Source: an uncultured Hyphomonadaceae bacterium (GTDB lineage Bacteria; Pseudomonadota; Alphaproteobacteria; Caulobacterales; Hyphomonadaceae). From it: a stretch of DNA of 64,000 nt. The translations under genes were made by a program, and so were the position numbers. Numbering within the stretch: position 1 is the stretch's first letter; every line of letters begins with the position of its first letter. The notes beneath the pieces are model-generated. The model did not search any database. It had not been told where the DNA came from and saw nothing but the letters and a program-made list of their open reading frames with translations. Location of the stretch: NCBI GenBank assembly GCA_913057945.1, contig CAJXOF010000016.1, forward strand, positions 1 to 64,000, in the 5' to 3' direction. Shown piece after piece: positions 53,269 to 63,664 of this stretch.

Positions 53269-54279
53269 TCAGATCCAGCGGCGCCAGCGGAAGATGGCGA
53301 GCATCACCAGTGTTGCCACGGCAAGCGACGTCACCAGCACGGCAAAGGCGGCGGCACTCTCTACACCTGGCATGCCGCCGACATTCACCCCGAACAGGCC
53401 CGTCACGAAGCTGATCGGCAGGAACACCGCAGACAGGATCGACAGAACGAACAAGCGCTGGTTCATGACCTCTGCGCGCTCCTCGATAACCTGTTCCTGC
53501 AACACGGTGCAGCGATCCCGGATGGTGTCGAGTTCCTCCGCGAGCCGGGTCACCCGGTCGGCGGATTCCCGCAGGAAGAGCAGGTCATGATCGGAGAACA
53601 GGTCCGACTGGGTGCCCTCGCGGACGAGTTGGGCAAGCGCCTCGCGCTGCGGCAGGATATATCGGCGAACCTGCAACACACGGCGGCGCAATTCCGACAG
53701 TTTCGACCGCGGCAAGCGCGTACCGGGATCCAGCATGTCATCTTCGAACTGGTCGGCCTGTTCGTCGAAGCGGGAGACTTCCGGCTCCATCCGGTCAGTG
53801 AGCGCGTCGGCGAGCGCGGCCACCAGTCCGCCCGTGGTACTGGGCGCATTGCCCGCTTTCATCTTGGCCTCAATGTCACGCGTGGCCTGGATCGGCTTGG
53901 CGCGGAGTGAGATCAGCGCGCTCTCACTGGCCCACATGCGCAGGGCGAGCATGTCTTCCAGCGCCTCGCCTTCATTCAGGTTCATGCCGCGCAAATTGAT
54001 GAGGAATCCCGGCCCGTGACGCGTCGAGCGCGGCCTTGTGTCTTCCTGCAGGAGTGCCTCGGTGGCGATGCGGTCGAGCCCGCTCTGGCGCGTGAGCCAT
54101 GTCTGCGCCTCCGGCGAGCGCCGGTTGAGGTGCAACCAGTGCCGGCTGAACTCCTTCAGCCGGCCGGAGGTCACATCCGCCCAGCTGAGCGGCGAAACGG
54201 TACCGTCCGCCGCAAAGCCGTATCCGAAGACGAGCGGCGCCGTCATGGCGTCAATCGAAGCGGGGAGCGGCGTGACCAT
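53269..54279 (-). CDS. CorA/ZntB-family metal transporter
   Basis: The 336-residue protein is a CorA-superfamily channel/transporter: a long soluble N-terminal domain, a coiled helix (LSELRRRVLQVRRYILPQ) and two C-terminal membrane helices bearing the signature GLFGVNVGGMPG. The GVNVGG form suggests ZntB (zinc export) more than CorA (GMN). It ends with the basic RWRRWI. The start at 54279 is uncertain; ATG at 54246 (MTAPLVFG) is an alternative. It lies 6 bp after the amidase stop. Confidence 0.9.
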   Translation of the reverse strand: MVTPLPASIDAMTAPLVFGYGFAADGTVSPLSWADVTSGRLKEFSRHWLHLNRRSPEAQTWLTRQSGLDRIATEALLQEDTRPRSTRHGPGFLINLRGMNLNEGEALEDMLALRMWASESALISLRAKPIQATRDIEAKMKAGNAPSTTGGLVAALADALTDRMEPEVSRFDEQADQFEDDMLDPGTRLPRSKLSELRRRVLQVRRYILPQREALAQLVREGTQSDLFSDHDLLFLRESADRVTRLAEELDTIRDRCTVLQEQVIEERAEVMNQRLFVLSILSAVFLPISFVTGLFGVNVGGMPGVESAAAFAVLVTSLAVATLVMLAIFRWRRWI

Positions 54280-54285
54280 CCGGGA

Positions 54286-55797
54286 TCAGAGCGCCGAGAC
54301 CGGCGGTGTCCGGGAAATCCAGGGCCGGGTCATTTCGAGCTGCATGGCCAGTTCGAACAGGAGGTCATCCTGGCCGCGCTTGGCCGAGAACATGGAGCCG
54401 ATGGGCAGGCCGCCAGATGACCAGGAGAGCGGGACGCTCATGGAGGCAGCGCCCGACACATTCATCGGTGCGGTAAAGGCCGCAAAGTTCAAGACGCTTT
54501 CCATGACGGTGTCGAAATCTCCATCGGGGGCCTGGTCACCGATCGGCACGGCAGGGCTGCCGGTCACCGGTGTGAGTAGCACATCCATGTCATTGAACCA
54601 GTCATCATAGGCGGCTTCGAAGGCCTTCAGATAGCCAATGATCTCCGGGAATTCCGATTGGCGCGCCTGGAACATCGAGACAAGGCCCAGCGTCCAGGGC
54701 TCGACAATGTCGGGGCCGACCGGCTTGCCAGAATAGGCGCTGGCTTGCTGGGCAAACTCGGCGGCCCCGGCGGCCCAGTACATCAGGAATTTGTCGGTGA
54801 ATTCCGCGCCATTCAGCGGCACCTTGTAATCCCGCACCTCATGGCCGAGTTCACGGCAAAGCTGGGCGACGTCCTCGAGCGCTGCCGTGGTTTCAGGCGA
54901 GACGTGGGTGCCGCTGATGGATTCGGGCGCAAAGCCGATCCGGAGCGGCCGGTTCAGAGTCGAGATTTCACCGAGCGGCGTATAGGCGCCGTCATTCTTT
55001 TCCGCGACGCGGAACAGCTCAATCGAATCCTGTACCGTGATGGTCACGGCATGGTTCACCGAAATGTCCACGGGCGGGGCGTCGCCTGCATTGCGCGCAT
55101 CCAGGCGGCCACGCGACGGTTTCAGGCCGAACACGCCGCAGGTCGAGGCGGGAATACGGATCGAGCCGCCACCATCGCTGGCATGGGCAAAGGGCACGAC
55201 GCGCGCCGCAACCAGAGCTGCCGCTCCGCCGGACGAGCCGCCTGGCATGCGTGACAAATCCCACGGATTGTGCGTCGCGCCGGTGACCAGCGGCTCGGTG
55301 GTAGAGGTCAGGCCCATTTCCGGTGTTGTCGATTTGCCGAGCGAGACAACCCCGGCGTTCCGCCAGGCGGTGGCGAAGGGGGAATCCTTTTGCGAGATGT
55401 TGCCGACAAAGGCACGGCTGCCCCACAGGGTCTGTGTGCCTTCCCAGTCGAGCAGATCCTTGATGAAGGTCGGAACGCCGCTGAACGCCCCCGGCGCCGG
55501 ATGGGCGGCAACGGCGCGAGCCTGGTCGAAACTGGTCGTGGCAATGGCGTTGAGGTCACCATTCACCGCTTCGGCGCGCGCGATGGCTTTCTCGACCTCA
55601 GCGAGGGAGGTTGTCTCTCCTGTAGCGATCCGGCTGGCAATGGTCAGGCCGCTTTCCCAGCCTTCCGGCGGAACCGCCTTGGCCGCCATCGGGCCCGAGG
55701 CAGGTGTGAGTGTATCGCTGGCCTTCTGGCCACATGCGGCAAGCGCTGTGGCCGCCGCGCCTCCGAGCAAAGCTGCGCGCCGTGTAAATGCGGTCAT
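54286..55797 (-). CDS. Exported amidase-signature family protein
   Basis: The 503-residue protein has a twin-arginine-type signal ending in a lipobox: FTRRAALLGGAAATALAACG. The catalytic residues are Lys in FIKDLLDWEG, the Gly/Ser loop RMPGGSSGGAAALV and the nucleophile Ser in GGGSIRIPAS. It would hydrolyse an amide in the periplasm. GGGAGGAAAC precedes the ATG at 55797. It is distinct in sequence from the amidase at 15677-17290 and is followed by the ZntB gene. Confidence 0.92.
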   Translation of the reverse strand: MTAFTRRAALLGGAAATALAACGQKASDTLTPASGPMAAKAVPPEGWESGLTIASRIATGETTSLAEVEKAIARAEAVNGDLNAIATTSFDQARAVAAHPAPGAFSGVPTFIKDLLDWEGTQTLWGSRAFVGNISQKDSPFATAWRNAGVVSLGKSTTPEMGLTSTTEPLVTGATHNPWDLSRMPGGSSGGAAALVAARVVPFAHASDGGGSIRIPASTCGVFGLKPSRGRLDARNAGDAPPVDISVNHAVTITVQDSIELFRVAEKNDGAYTPLGEISTLNRPLRIGFAPESISGTHVSPETTAALEDVAQLCRELGHEVRDYKVPLNGAEFTDKFLMYWAAGAAEFAQQASAYSGKPVGPDIVEPWTLGLVSMFQARQSEFPEIIGYLKAFEAAYDDWFNDMDVLLTPVTGSPAVPIGDQAPDGDFDTVMESVLNFAAFTAPMNVSGAASMSVPLSWSSGGLPIGSMFSAKRGQDDLLFELAMQLEMTRPWISRTPPVSAL

Positions 55798-55920
55798 TCT
55801 TGTTTCCTCCCGTTTTCCCTTTTGGGCAGCAAACTGTAACGCGCGGGGAGAATTCGCAAGATAAAACAAAACGGCCATGCCGGTGGGGCATGGCCGCTTC
55901 AGGGTCAGTTCAGGGGAGTC

Positions 55921-56514
55921 CTACTGGATCACACCGCAGGCGACCCGCGCGCCGGCGCCGCCAATCGGCTGCGTCATGTGATCATCTTCGCTCTCATGGA
56001 TGATGAGGGCGGAGCCGTCTTCATCGAGCAGGGATTCCAGTGCGGTCAGGCGGGTGAACGCTTCGTAACCGGCCGAACCATCCTCAGCCACCCAGATATT
56101 CGGCAGGTCGCCTGCTTCCGGGCCCTTCGGGTTGAGCAGGCCGTGAGCGCCTTCGATCTTGCCATGATGGCCGCCGGAGGCCTTGAAGACGCCGACATCC
56201 TCACAGGTGCCGGTGCCGTGCAAATGGATGCCGTGCCAGCCGGGCTTCAGGCTGCCGGCGGAGAGTTCGACGCGAATGACTTCGCCATTCGGGCCGTCCA
56301 GGAAGTTTGCCGTGCCGATTTCCGTGCCCTCGACCCCGATGATGGAGGCCTTGGCGACCATCATGGACGGGTACACGCCCTCATCCGGGCCGGGCATCTC
56401 TTCGGCTGTGGGCAGGCCATTGTCGCTGTTGGGCATTTCCTGGGGTGTCGCGCCTTGCTGGCCGCACGCGGCAAGGGCGATTGCGAGCGAAGCGATGGCA
56501 GTTCGGGTGATCAT
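55921..56514 (-). CDS. sodC: Cu/Zn superoxide dismutase lipoprotein
   Basis: SodC converts superoxide to peroxide in the periplasm. The 197-residue protein has a lipoprotein signal (MITRTAIASLAIALAAC) and the SOD fold: GIHLHGTGTCEDVG gives two copper His, GGHHGKIEGAHG the zinc/copper bridging His region, LPNIWVAEDGSAGYEAF and IIHESEDDH with a further His, and GGAGARVACGVI with the disulfide Cys. The linker PDEGVYPSM is an extension. It is divergent from tlyA. Confidence 0.93.
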   Translation of the reverse strand: MITRTAIASLAIALAACGQQGATPQEMPNSDNGLPTAEEMPGPDEGVYPSMMVAKASIIGVEGTEIGTANFLDGPNGEVIRVELSAGSLKPGWHGIHLHGTGTCEDVGVFKASGGHHGKIEGAHGLLNPKGPEAGDLPNIWVAEDGSAGYEAFTRLTALESLLDEDGSALIIHESEDDHMTQPIGGAGARVACGVIQ

Positions 56515-56580
56515 GGGGGTCTCCTGTCAGCGTGGGTCTGATATAGGCGTAACGTCTATGTGGCAGGAAGGCTCCATCAC

Positions 56581-57309
56581 GTGAAGGACCGTGCAGATAA
56601 ATTGCTCGTTAGTCTTGGCTTATTTGATAGCCGGGCATCCGCGCGCGCGGCCATCGAGGCGGGCTATGTTTCAGCAGGCGGAGCGGTCGTGTTGAAGCCA
56701 TCTCAGATGCTGTCGGGCGACGAGGAGATCGTGGCAAAGCCGGCGCACCCCTACGTTTCGCGCGGTGGGTTGAAGCTCGCGCATGGCTTGAAAGCGTTCG
56801 GCGTCGATCCGGCCGGACGGGTCTGTCTCGACATTGGGGCTTCAACGGGCGGCTTTACCGACGTGCTGCTCAGGGCCGGGGCAAAGCATGTCGTGGCGGT
56901 AGATGTGGGACGAGGCCAGTTCCATTCGTCGCTGGACGGGGACGACCGGGTGACAAGCCTGGAGGCGCAGGATGCCCGGACCCTGACAACAGACATGCTG
57001 GGCGAGGCGCCCTCCTTGCTTGTGTGTGATGCGAGCTTCATTTCATTGGAGAAGCTGCTCGCCGTACCGCTGTCCCTTGCGGCCGAGCGCGCTGAATTTG
57101 TCGGCCTGTTCAAGCCGCAATTCCAGGTCGGCCGGGAGAATATTGGCAAGGGTGGGCTGGTGACGGATACGGGAGTTGCCGACCGCGCCGCCGATGCTTT
57201 CGCGCAATGGATGGGGGAGCAAGGCTGGCCCCTCCGGGACTGGACCGACAGCCCGATCACGGGCGGCGACGGCAATGCCGAACGCCTGTTCCATGCGGCC
57301 AAAGCTTAG
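56581..57309 (+). CDS. tlyA: TlyA-family rRNA methyltransferase/hemolysin
   Basis: The 242-residue protein has an S4 RNA-binding domain (RADKLLVSLGLFDSRASARA) and an FtsJ-like methyltransferase domain: SRGGLKLAHGLKAFGV, CLDIGASTGGFTDVLLRAGA (SAM motif) and CDASFISLEKLL. TlyA enzymes 2'-O-methylate rRNA in both subunits. The start is probably the GTG at 56581 after AGGAAGG; a GTG at 56560 is also in frame. It overlaps the convergent glycine-zipper gene by 4 bases. Confidence 0.9.
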   Translation: MKDRADKLLVSLGLFDSRASARAAIEAGYVSAGGAVVLKPSQMLSGDEEIVAKPAHPYVSRGGLKLAHGLKAFGVDPAGRVCLDIGASTGGFTDVLLRAGAKHVVAVDVGRGQFHSSLDGDDRVTSLEAQDARTLTTDMLGEAPSLLVCDASFISLEKLLAVPLSLAAERAEFVGLFKPQFQVGRENIGKGGLVTDTGVADRAADAFAQWMGEQGWPLRDWTDSPITGGDGNAERLFHAAKA

Positions 57310-58028
57310 TAGTTCTCGTCGCCAAACCCGTCATTGATTTCCCAGGTGCCGTCATACGGATCCCGGCAGGCCGTAATGGGATCGCGGATCACCTGGCCAT
57401 CCGGCAGGCGGGTCTCGCGTTCAATCGTGCGGCATTCGATGTCGGTGCCCGGTTGGGGCGGCAGGGTCGGCCCTGGCACGGTAGAGGCCGGATAGGTGCG
57501 GCGGCTCGGCGGCGGGACATTCGGATAGTTCATGATTTCCGGGCCGCCATAGAGACCGTCCGTCGTGCGCGGGATGCTGCCAACCGGATAAGCGCCGTTC
57601 GAGGCCGGGCCATAAGGCGTCGCCACCTGACAAGGCCGACTCGTATCCTCAGCGAGCGCGCCCCCAGCAAAGCCGCCGACAATTGCGCCAAGAATGGCGC
57701 CTGCGGCGACTTCATCGGAATTGCCATTGCCAGGATGGTATCCACCATGACGCCGGTGGCCCCGATAGCCTCTGTATCCGCGATAATCGCGGTAATGATA
57801 GGCATCGCCATCATCGATATTGTTGCCAATCGCGCCGCCGATCAGGCCGCCCGCAATCGCGCCGACCAGCACGCCGGCCAATTGGTCATCCTTGCGCTCG
57901 CGCTCGCACTGAACGTTCTGGACCGGGGGATTGTAGGTGTAGCCATACCCGCTCTGGGCAGAGGCCGTGGCGGGAATGGCGAGGCTGGCCACGGCCAGCG
58001 CTCCGATGATCAGCGATTGGGATTTCAT
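57306..58028 (-). CDS. Glycine-zipper exported protein
   Basis: The 240-residue product has a signal peptide (MKSQSLIIGALAVASLAIPATASA) and two glycine-zipper membrane-like segments: AGVLVGAIAGGLIGGAIGNN and AGAILGAIVGGFAGGAL. Between them is a Tyr/His/Arg-rich repeat (YRDYRGYRGYRGHRRHGGYH) and the end is Pro-rich. Such proteins insert into the outer membrane or envelope. It is convergent with tlyA. Precise role unknown. Confidence 0.88.
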   Translation of the reverse strand: MKSQSLIIGALAVASLAIPATASAQSGYGYTYNPPVQNVQCERERKDDQLAGVLVGAIAGGLIGGAIGNNIDDGDAYHYRDYRGYRGYRGHRRHGGYHPGNGNSDEVAAGAILGAIVGGFAGGALAEDTSRPCQVATPYGPASNGAYPVGSIPRTTDGLYGGPEIMNYPNVPPPSRRTYPASTVPGPTLPPQPGTDIECRTIERETRLPDGQVIRDPITACRDPYDGTWEINDGFGDENY

Positions 58029-58146
58029 CGCAATACTCCTTGTCGCGGATACACGCCCGCCAGTGTCTGCCTATCACATTGGGGCGACGAACCTGAACAC
58101 GAGGTGAAAACTGGACGCGGCAGGCAGCCCGGCACATATTGAGGGC

Positions 58147-59220
58147 ATGGGAGTGTTCGATATCGCCGCCCGCACCGCAGGCCGGGCCCGTTACGCCGCC
58201 GCGCAGGGGCTGAGATCGGCATGGTATGGGGCCCAGATGAGCGCTGCACGACGGCGCGCCAGTGGGTTTGACCGTCCGGGCGAGCCGACTTTTCGCCCCT
58301 CCAAGGGCACGCCGGACCTTGCCGCCCTGCGCCGGGCCTATTTCGAGCTGTTCCTCAAGGATCGCCTGAATGTCGAGGCCGGGCTCTATCCGGCGCCATC
58401 AGATGTGCGCCTGAGGGATTTGCCGAAAGCGTTGAGATCAGCGCGGGCATTCCGGGAGGACGTCGAGGAAGTCGACCGGCGCAGGCTGGAACGCAATGGA
58501 ACGGAAATACGCCAGCAGGTGACCGACGGGCACAACCGGTATCCCGCCTACTATCTCCAGAATTTCCACTACCAGTCCGGCGGCTGGTTCACCGAAGACA
58601 GCGCGGATCTGTACGACACGCAGGTCGAGGCGCTGTTCACCGGAACGGCAGATGCCATGCGCCGCGCCGTGCTGGCGGAGATTTCACGCGAGCTGAAAGG
58701 CCGGGACCAGCGCGGCGTCAGCCTGCTGGATGTGGCCTGCGGGAATGGCCGCTTCCTGTCGCAGGTAATGCAGGTATATCCAAGGTTAATGGCAAGCGGC
58801 CTGGACCTGTCCCCGACCTATACGGACGCGGCCCGTGCAAGGCTCAGACCGTGGAAGCAGGTCGAGATCCTGCATGAAGCGGCCGAATCGATGCCGATCG
58901 AGGATGCCAGCCTCGACATGGTTGTTTCCATTTTCCTGTTCCATGAATTGCCCCCGCGGGTGCGCGGGCAAGTCGTACCGGAGATACAGCGCGTGTTGAA
59001 ACCGGGCGGCCTGTTCATTCTGGCCGACAGCGCCCAATTTGGCGATTATCCGGATCTGGACGGCCTGTTGGAATACTTCCCACACGGCTTCCATGAGCCC
59101 TATTACAAGAACTACCTGTCCTGGAACGCCAATTTGGTGTGCGAAGCGGCTGGATTGGTGCCTGAAACGCGATCACTGGCATTTCTGACAAAAATCAGCA
59201 CCTTTCGCCGGATCTTGTAA
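58147..59220 (+). CDS. SAM-dependent methyltransferase with long N-terminal region
   Basis: The 357-residue protein has an N-terminal helical region of about 190 residues (YFELFLKDRLNVEAG, NFHYQSGGWFTEDSADLYD) and then a class I methyltransferase domain: LLDVACGNGRFLSQVM, ASGLDLSPTYTDAAR and IQRVLKPGGLFILADS. It may methylate a lipid, quinone or RNA. The start is the ATG at 58147. It converges with no gene; the Pho box region follows. Confidence 0.87.
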   Translation: MGVFDIAARTAGRARYAAAQGLRSAWYGAQMSAARRRASGFDRPGEPTFRPSKGTPDLAALRRAYFELFLKDRLNVEAGLYPAPSDVRLRDLPKALRSARAFREDVEEVDRRRLERNGTEIRQQVTDGHNRYPAYYLQNFHYQSGGWFTEDSADLYDTQVEALFTGTADAMRRAVLAEISRELKGRDQRGVSLLDVACGNGRFLSQVMQVYPRLMASGLDLSPTYTDAARARLRPWKQVEILHEAAESMPIEDASLDMVVSIFLFHELPPRVRGQVVPEIQRVLKPGGLFILADSAQFGDYPDLDGLLEYFPHGFHEPYYKNYLSWNANLVCEAAGLVPETRSLAFLTKISTFRRIL

Positions 59221-59302
59221 CGCCTTGAAAGGGAACTGATTTCTTGCCTTGGGCGTAGAGTTTAATCCTGGATGAAAAAATATTGATTTGCGTGAAGGGA
59301 AC

Positions 59303-59320
59303 ATGACAGTAATATGACAG
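59303..59320 (-). promoter_or_regulatory. Perfect-form Pho box (CTGTCAT direct repeats)
   Basis: On the minus strand CTGTCAT-atta-CTGTCAT occurs at 59320-59303, the textbook PhoB binding layout of two 7-bp repeats with a 4-bp gap. It is 54 bp before the start of a 56-aa membrane protein, on the other side of which lies a PiT-type phosphate transporter gene, so a phosphate-starvation role is likely. The orientation relative to the plus-strand gene is reversed from the usual one. Confidence 0.7.
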
Positions 59321-59373
59321 TTACGTTACGGTCATGTGACACGAACATTTACCAGGAAGGAAAGGAGGCACTT

Positions 59374-59544
59374 ATGGCCGTCCTAGACCACAATGATAAT
59401 CATGTTTCCTGGCTGGCGCACAAGGACTTCACTCTTAACGAGTCGGGCCTGCGTGTGTTGCGAGGGACCATGTTAGTGCTTGCAGGCATAGTCGGGGTGA
59501 GCCTCGCCATTGCTCTGGATCCGATCGTCAATCTGTTCGCCTGA
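59374..59544 (+). CDS. Small membrane protein, 56 residues
   Basis: The product MAVLDHNDNHVSWLAHKDF... has one membrane helix (LVLAGIVGVSLAIALDPIV) near its C-terminus. AAAGGAGG before the ATG at 59374 supports translation; the longer frame from 59314 adds 20 unlikely residues. It has a Pho box upstream and converges with a phosphate-transporter gene, its stop being 12 bp from that gene's. Probably PhoB-regulated; no family recognised. Confidence 0.7.
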   Translation: MAVLDHNDNHVSWLAHKDFTLNESGLRVLRGTMLVLAGIVGVSLAIALDPIVNLFA

Positions 59545-59556
59545 TCGGCGACAGAC

Positions 59557-60612
59557 CTAGAAGCTCGGCAGTTTGCCGGTGCCGACCAGCGGCATGGCAA
59601 ACGCGAGAATGATCGAAATTATGAGGCCGAGGAAGGCACGTCCGGCATCGCCGAGAACGTCTTTCACGGCCTCATTCTTTTCGCGCAGATGTGCCACATA
59701 AGAGATTGCGAGTTCCCGGCCGGCCAGCAGGCCCAGGAACACCCAGGTCGTGCTCATCGGCACATTGCTGACTTCCTTGAACACGAACAGGATGATGCCG
59801 TAGATCAGGTCCACAATGGTCGCGGCGCGGACATCTACTGTATTGATCTTGCGCTCGACGATCTTCTGGATCTGGCCGCCGCGCGTGGCGAAGATATAAC
59901 CTTGGATCGCCACCAGAAGGACCGCCCCGAAGACGACGTAGCCGAGCGAGAACGCGACATGCGTCTCGTCGCCGGTCACGGTCACCGTGCGGGGCAGGTA
60001 GACGAAGATGTTCGCCAGATCCTGCATCAGCCACTGCGACCAGAGGAAAGTCGTCGTCAGCCACTGGAACGTGATCCAGTACGGCCAGGGCAGTTCGTCC
60101 TTGGTGTGGAAGACCCAGCGTTCAAATGTGCGCGAAATAATCACCCAGATCACCGCGCCACAGGCGAAGGCGACCACATAGCCCATGGCCGATTTGATGA
60201 TCATCTTTTCAAGGATGCCATCGCCCGCTGAACCGCCCGACAAGGCGAAGAGGGTCAGGACGAGGAAGGTCGTGGAGACCGGAATACCGAACCGGGTGAG
60301 AAACAGCAGGACCAAAGGCGGCAGCGCATGCCACCACTGGATGCCAGGCATCAGCACGGCGCTGCGATCGCCTTCGCCCGGCAGCACCGACAATTTGTCG
60401 AGGCGGTCATACGCGACATCCCCATTGCCATGGAAATACCCATAGAAGAGGACGACGAGGAGGATGGCGCTGGCAAACAGCCAGAGGACCCACCAGGGTC
60501 GCCGTGCATTCGAGGAGAGGAATGTCCCGAGGGTCTGGATCGAATCGTTGGCGACAACGGCGTATGACGCCAGCATAAAGCCAATGAGCCCGAAAATCTC
60601 TACGCCACCCAT
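59557..60612 (-). CDS. PiT-family-like inorganic phosphate transporter
   Basis: The 351-residue membrane protein has about 9-10 hydrophobic segments and the doubled PiT-family signatures: ANDSIQTLGTFL near residue 22, IPVSTTFLVLTLF near 108 and NVPMSTTWVFLGLLAGRE near 286. It would import phosphate driven by a cation gradient. Its ATG at 60612 is followed by MGGVEIFGLIGFML. The nearby Pho box is beyond its 3' end, not at its promoter. Confidence 0.85.
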   Translation of the reverse strand: MGGVEIFGLIGFMLASYAVVANDSIQTLGTFLSSNARRPWWVLWLFASAILLVVLFYGYFHGNGDVAYDRLDKLSVLPGEGDRSAVLMPGIQWWHALPPLVLLFLTRFGIPVSTTFLVLTLFALSGGSAGDGILEKMIIKSAMGYVVAFACGAVIWVIISRTFERWVFHTKDELPWPYWITFQWLTTTFLWSQWLMQDLANIFVYLPRTVTVTGDETHVAFSLGYVVFGAVLLVAIQGYIFATRGGQIQKIVERKINTVDVRAATIVDLIYGIILFVFKEVSNVPMSTTWVFLGLLAGRELAISYVAHLREKNEAVKDVLGDAGRAFLGLIISIILAFAMPLVGTGKLPSF

Positions 60613-60715
60613 GCCGCCAACCCATTGCTATTTGAAGACTTAACGCGAGGTAGCAGGTTCGTTGTGCATTGCCGATAGCAGGTATGTGAACTTACTGTGA
60701 CACACACATTAGCGC

Positions 60716-61807
60716 TCATCTGCCCGTCTGCCCCCTATGCCGCAATTTCGCGTCGGCCAGCACGCAGGCGAGCATCGCCTCCGCCACCGGTACCGCGCGT
60801 ATGCCGACACAGGGATCATGCCGCCCGATGGTGCGTACGTCCACCTCTTCACCGTCACGCGTGACAGTCTGGACGGGCGTAAGGATGGAAGATGTCGGTT
60901 TGATTGCGATTCGCACGACCACCGGCTGACCGGTCGAAATGCCGCCGGCTATGCCGCCATTATGATTCGACAGGAAGCGTGCGCCGTCATTGCCGGTGCG
61001 CATCTGGTCAGCGTTTTCCTCGCCGGACAGCGCGGCTGCAGCGAAGCCTTCGCCGATCTCGACGCCTTTGGCGGCATTGATGCTCATCATGGCGCTGGCG
61101 AGCTCAGCATCCAGTTTTCCGTAGATGGGGGCACCCCAACCGGCCGGAATTCCGGTCGCTTCGACCTCGACAATCGCGCCAGCCGAGCTGCCGGCCTTGC
61201 GCGTCTCGTCCAGAAACGTCTCCCAGACCGGCACCATTTCGGCGTCAGGACACCAGAATGGGTTCGATTTCGTTTCATCCCAGTTCCAGCGCGTGCGGTC
61301 GATTGCATGCGGCCCGATCTGGACCACGGCGCCGCGTAGTGTGATGCCATCGCCGAGTACGCAGCGCGCCACCGCGCCTGCAGCCACTCGCGCGGCGGTC
61401 TCGCGCGCACTGGAGCGGCCACCGCCGCGATAGTCGCGCACACCATATTTCTGGTCATAGGAATAGTCGGCATGGCCGGGCCGGTAGCGGTCCCGGATTT
61501 CGCCGTAATCCTTGGACCGCTGGTCGGTATTCTCGATCATCAGCGAAATCGGTGTGCCGGTCGTGACGGGGCCACCGGTGCGGTCGTCCTCGAAGACGCC
61601 GGACAGGATCTTTACCTGGTCGGCTTCCTGGCGTTGGGTCACGAAGCGGGACGTGCCGGGGCGGCGCTGGTCGAGGAATTGCTGGATGAAGGCCTCATCC
61701 AGCGCAAGGTTGGGCGGGCAGCCATCGACCACGCATCCGAGCGCCGGCCCGTGGCTTTCGCCCCAGGTGGTCACACGGAAGAGGTGGCCGAACGTGTTGT
61801 GAGACAT
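60716..61807 (-). CDS. aroC: Chorismate synthase
   Basis: AroC makes chorismate from EPSP in the shikimate pathway and needs reduced FMN. The 363-residue product is complete, with [16 protein letters not shown] near residue 14, [14 protein letters not shown] near 110 and [20 protein letters not shown] near 126, all signature regions. It starts at the ATG at 61807 and is followed by mdh upstream with 28 bp, so the two may be co-transcribed. Confidence 0.98.
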   Translation of the reverse strand: MSHNTFGHLFRVTTWGESHGPALGCVVDGCPPNLALDEAFIQQFLDQRRPGTSRFVTQRQEADQVKILSGVFEDDRTGGPVTTGTPISLMIENTDQRSKDYGEIRDRYRPGHADYSYDQKYGVRDYRGGGRSSARETAARVAAGAVARCVLGDGITLRGAVVQIGPHAIDRTRWNWDETKSNPFWCPDAEMVPVWETFLDETRKAGSSAGAIVEVEATGIPAGWGAPIYGKLDAELASAMMSINAAKGVEIGEGFAAAALSGEENADQMRTGNDGARFLSNHNGGIAGGISTGQPVVVRIAIKPTSSILTPVQTVTRDGEEVDVRTIGRHDPCVGIRAVPVAEAMLACVLADAKLRHRGQTGR

Positions 61808-61835
61808 GGCTGCCCGTTCTCTTGAGGGTCAGGGC

Positions 61836-62852
<1,017 letters not shown>

Positions 62853-62989
62853 TCAATGGCGAATTTGTCGGAGAAGGGCAAGCGGCCATGCGCCTATGCC
62901 GCAGGATGGACAGGCCGTCACAGTATCACTCAGGCCCCGATTGGCTTATATGACAGTCAGACCCCCCAGCCTCATGACCGGACAGATTG

Positions 62990-63661
62990 ATGAGCCAGAC
63001 CGACAAGCCCGACATCATTCCGCCTTCGCCCAGCGCGGCGGAGTATGACACCGATCCGGCTGGCAAGCCGCTGATCCCGGATACGAGTGACCCGATCGGC
63101 CTGTTCAAGGAATGGATGGCCGCCGCGCGGGAAGCCGAGCCGAACGATTCCAACGCCATGTCGCTTGCCACTGTAGGGCCGGACGGGATGCCGGACGTGC
63201 GGATCGTCCTCCTGAAAGAGGTGACAGAAGCCGGGTTTGTCTTCTTCACCAATCTTGAAAGCGCCAAGGGGCAGCAACTGACCGAGACGCCGAAAGCCGC
63301 GCTCGGCTTCCATTGGAAAAGCCAGCGCCGCCAGGTGCGTGTGCGCGGGACGGTCACGCCCGTTTCGGAAGAGGAATCCGACGAGTATTTCGCGACCCGC
63401 GCGGCGCAGAGCCGGATCAGCGCGATTGCCTCCGACCAGTCGCGCCCGCTGACCGACCGTGCCGAGTTTGAACAGCGCGTAGCCGAACTGTCGGAGATAT
63501 TCGGCGACGGGCCGGACATTCCCCGCCCCGAATTTTGGGGCGGGTTCCGGGTCACGCCGCTCGAGATCGAGTTCTGGCAGGATCAGGCCTTCCGGATGCA
63601 TGACCGGTTGAAATTCGTCCGCGAGGGCGAGGGCTGGACGTCGGGACGGCTTTATCCCTGA
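62990..63661 (+). CDS. pdxH: Pyridoxamine 5'-phosphate oxidase
   Basis: PdxH oxidises PNP or PMP to pyridoxal phosphate with FMN and O2. The 223-residue product has [69 protein letters not shown] and the C-terminal [16 protein letters not shown] typical of the family. ATG at 62990 is preferred over the in-frame TTG at 62987. It converges with the right-edge gene, 3 bp between stops. Confidence 0.96.
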   Translation: MSQTDKPDIIPPSPSAAEYDTDPAGKPLIPDTSDPIGLFKEWMAAAREAEPNDSNAMSLATVGPDGMPDVRIVLLKEVTEAGFVFFTNLESAKGQQLTETPKAALGFHWKSQRRQVRVRGTVTPVSEEESDEYFATRAAQSRISAIASDQSRPLTDRAEFEQRVAELSEIFGDGPDIPRPEFWGGFRVTPLEIEFWQDQAFRMHDRLKFVREGEGWTSGRLYP

Positions 63662-63664
63662 CGA

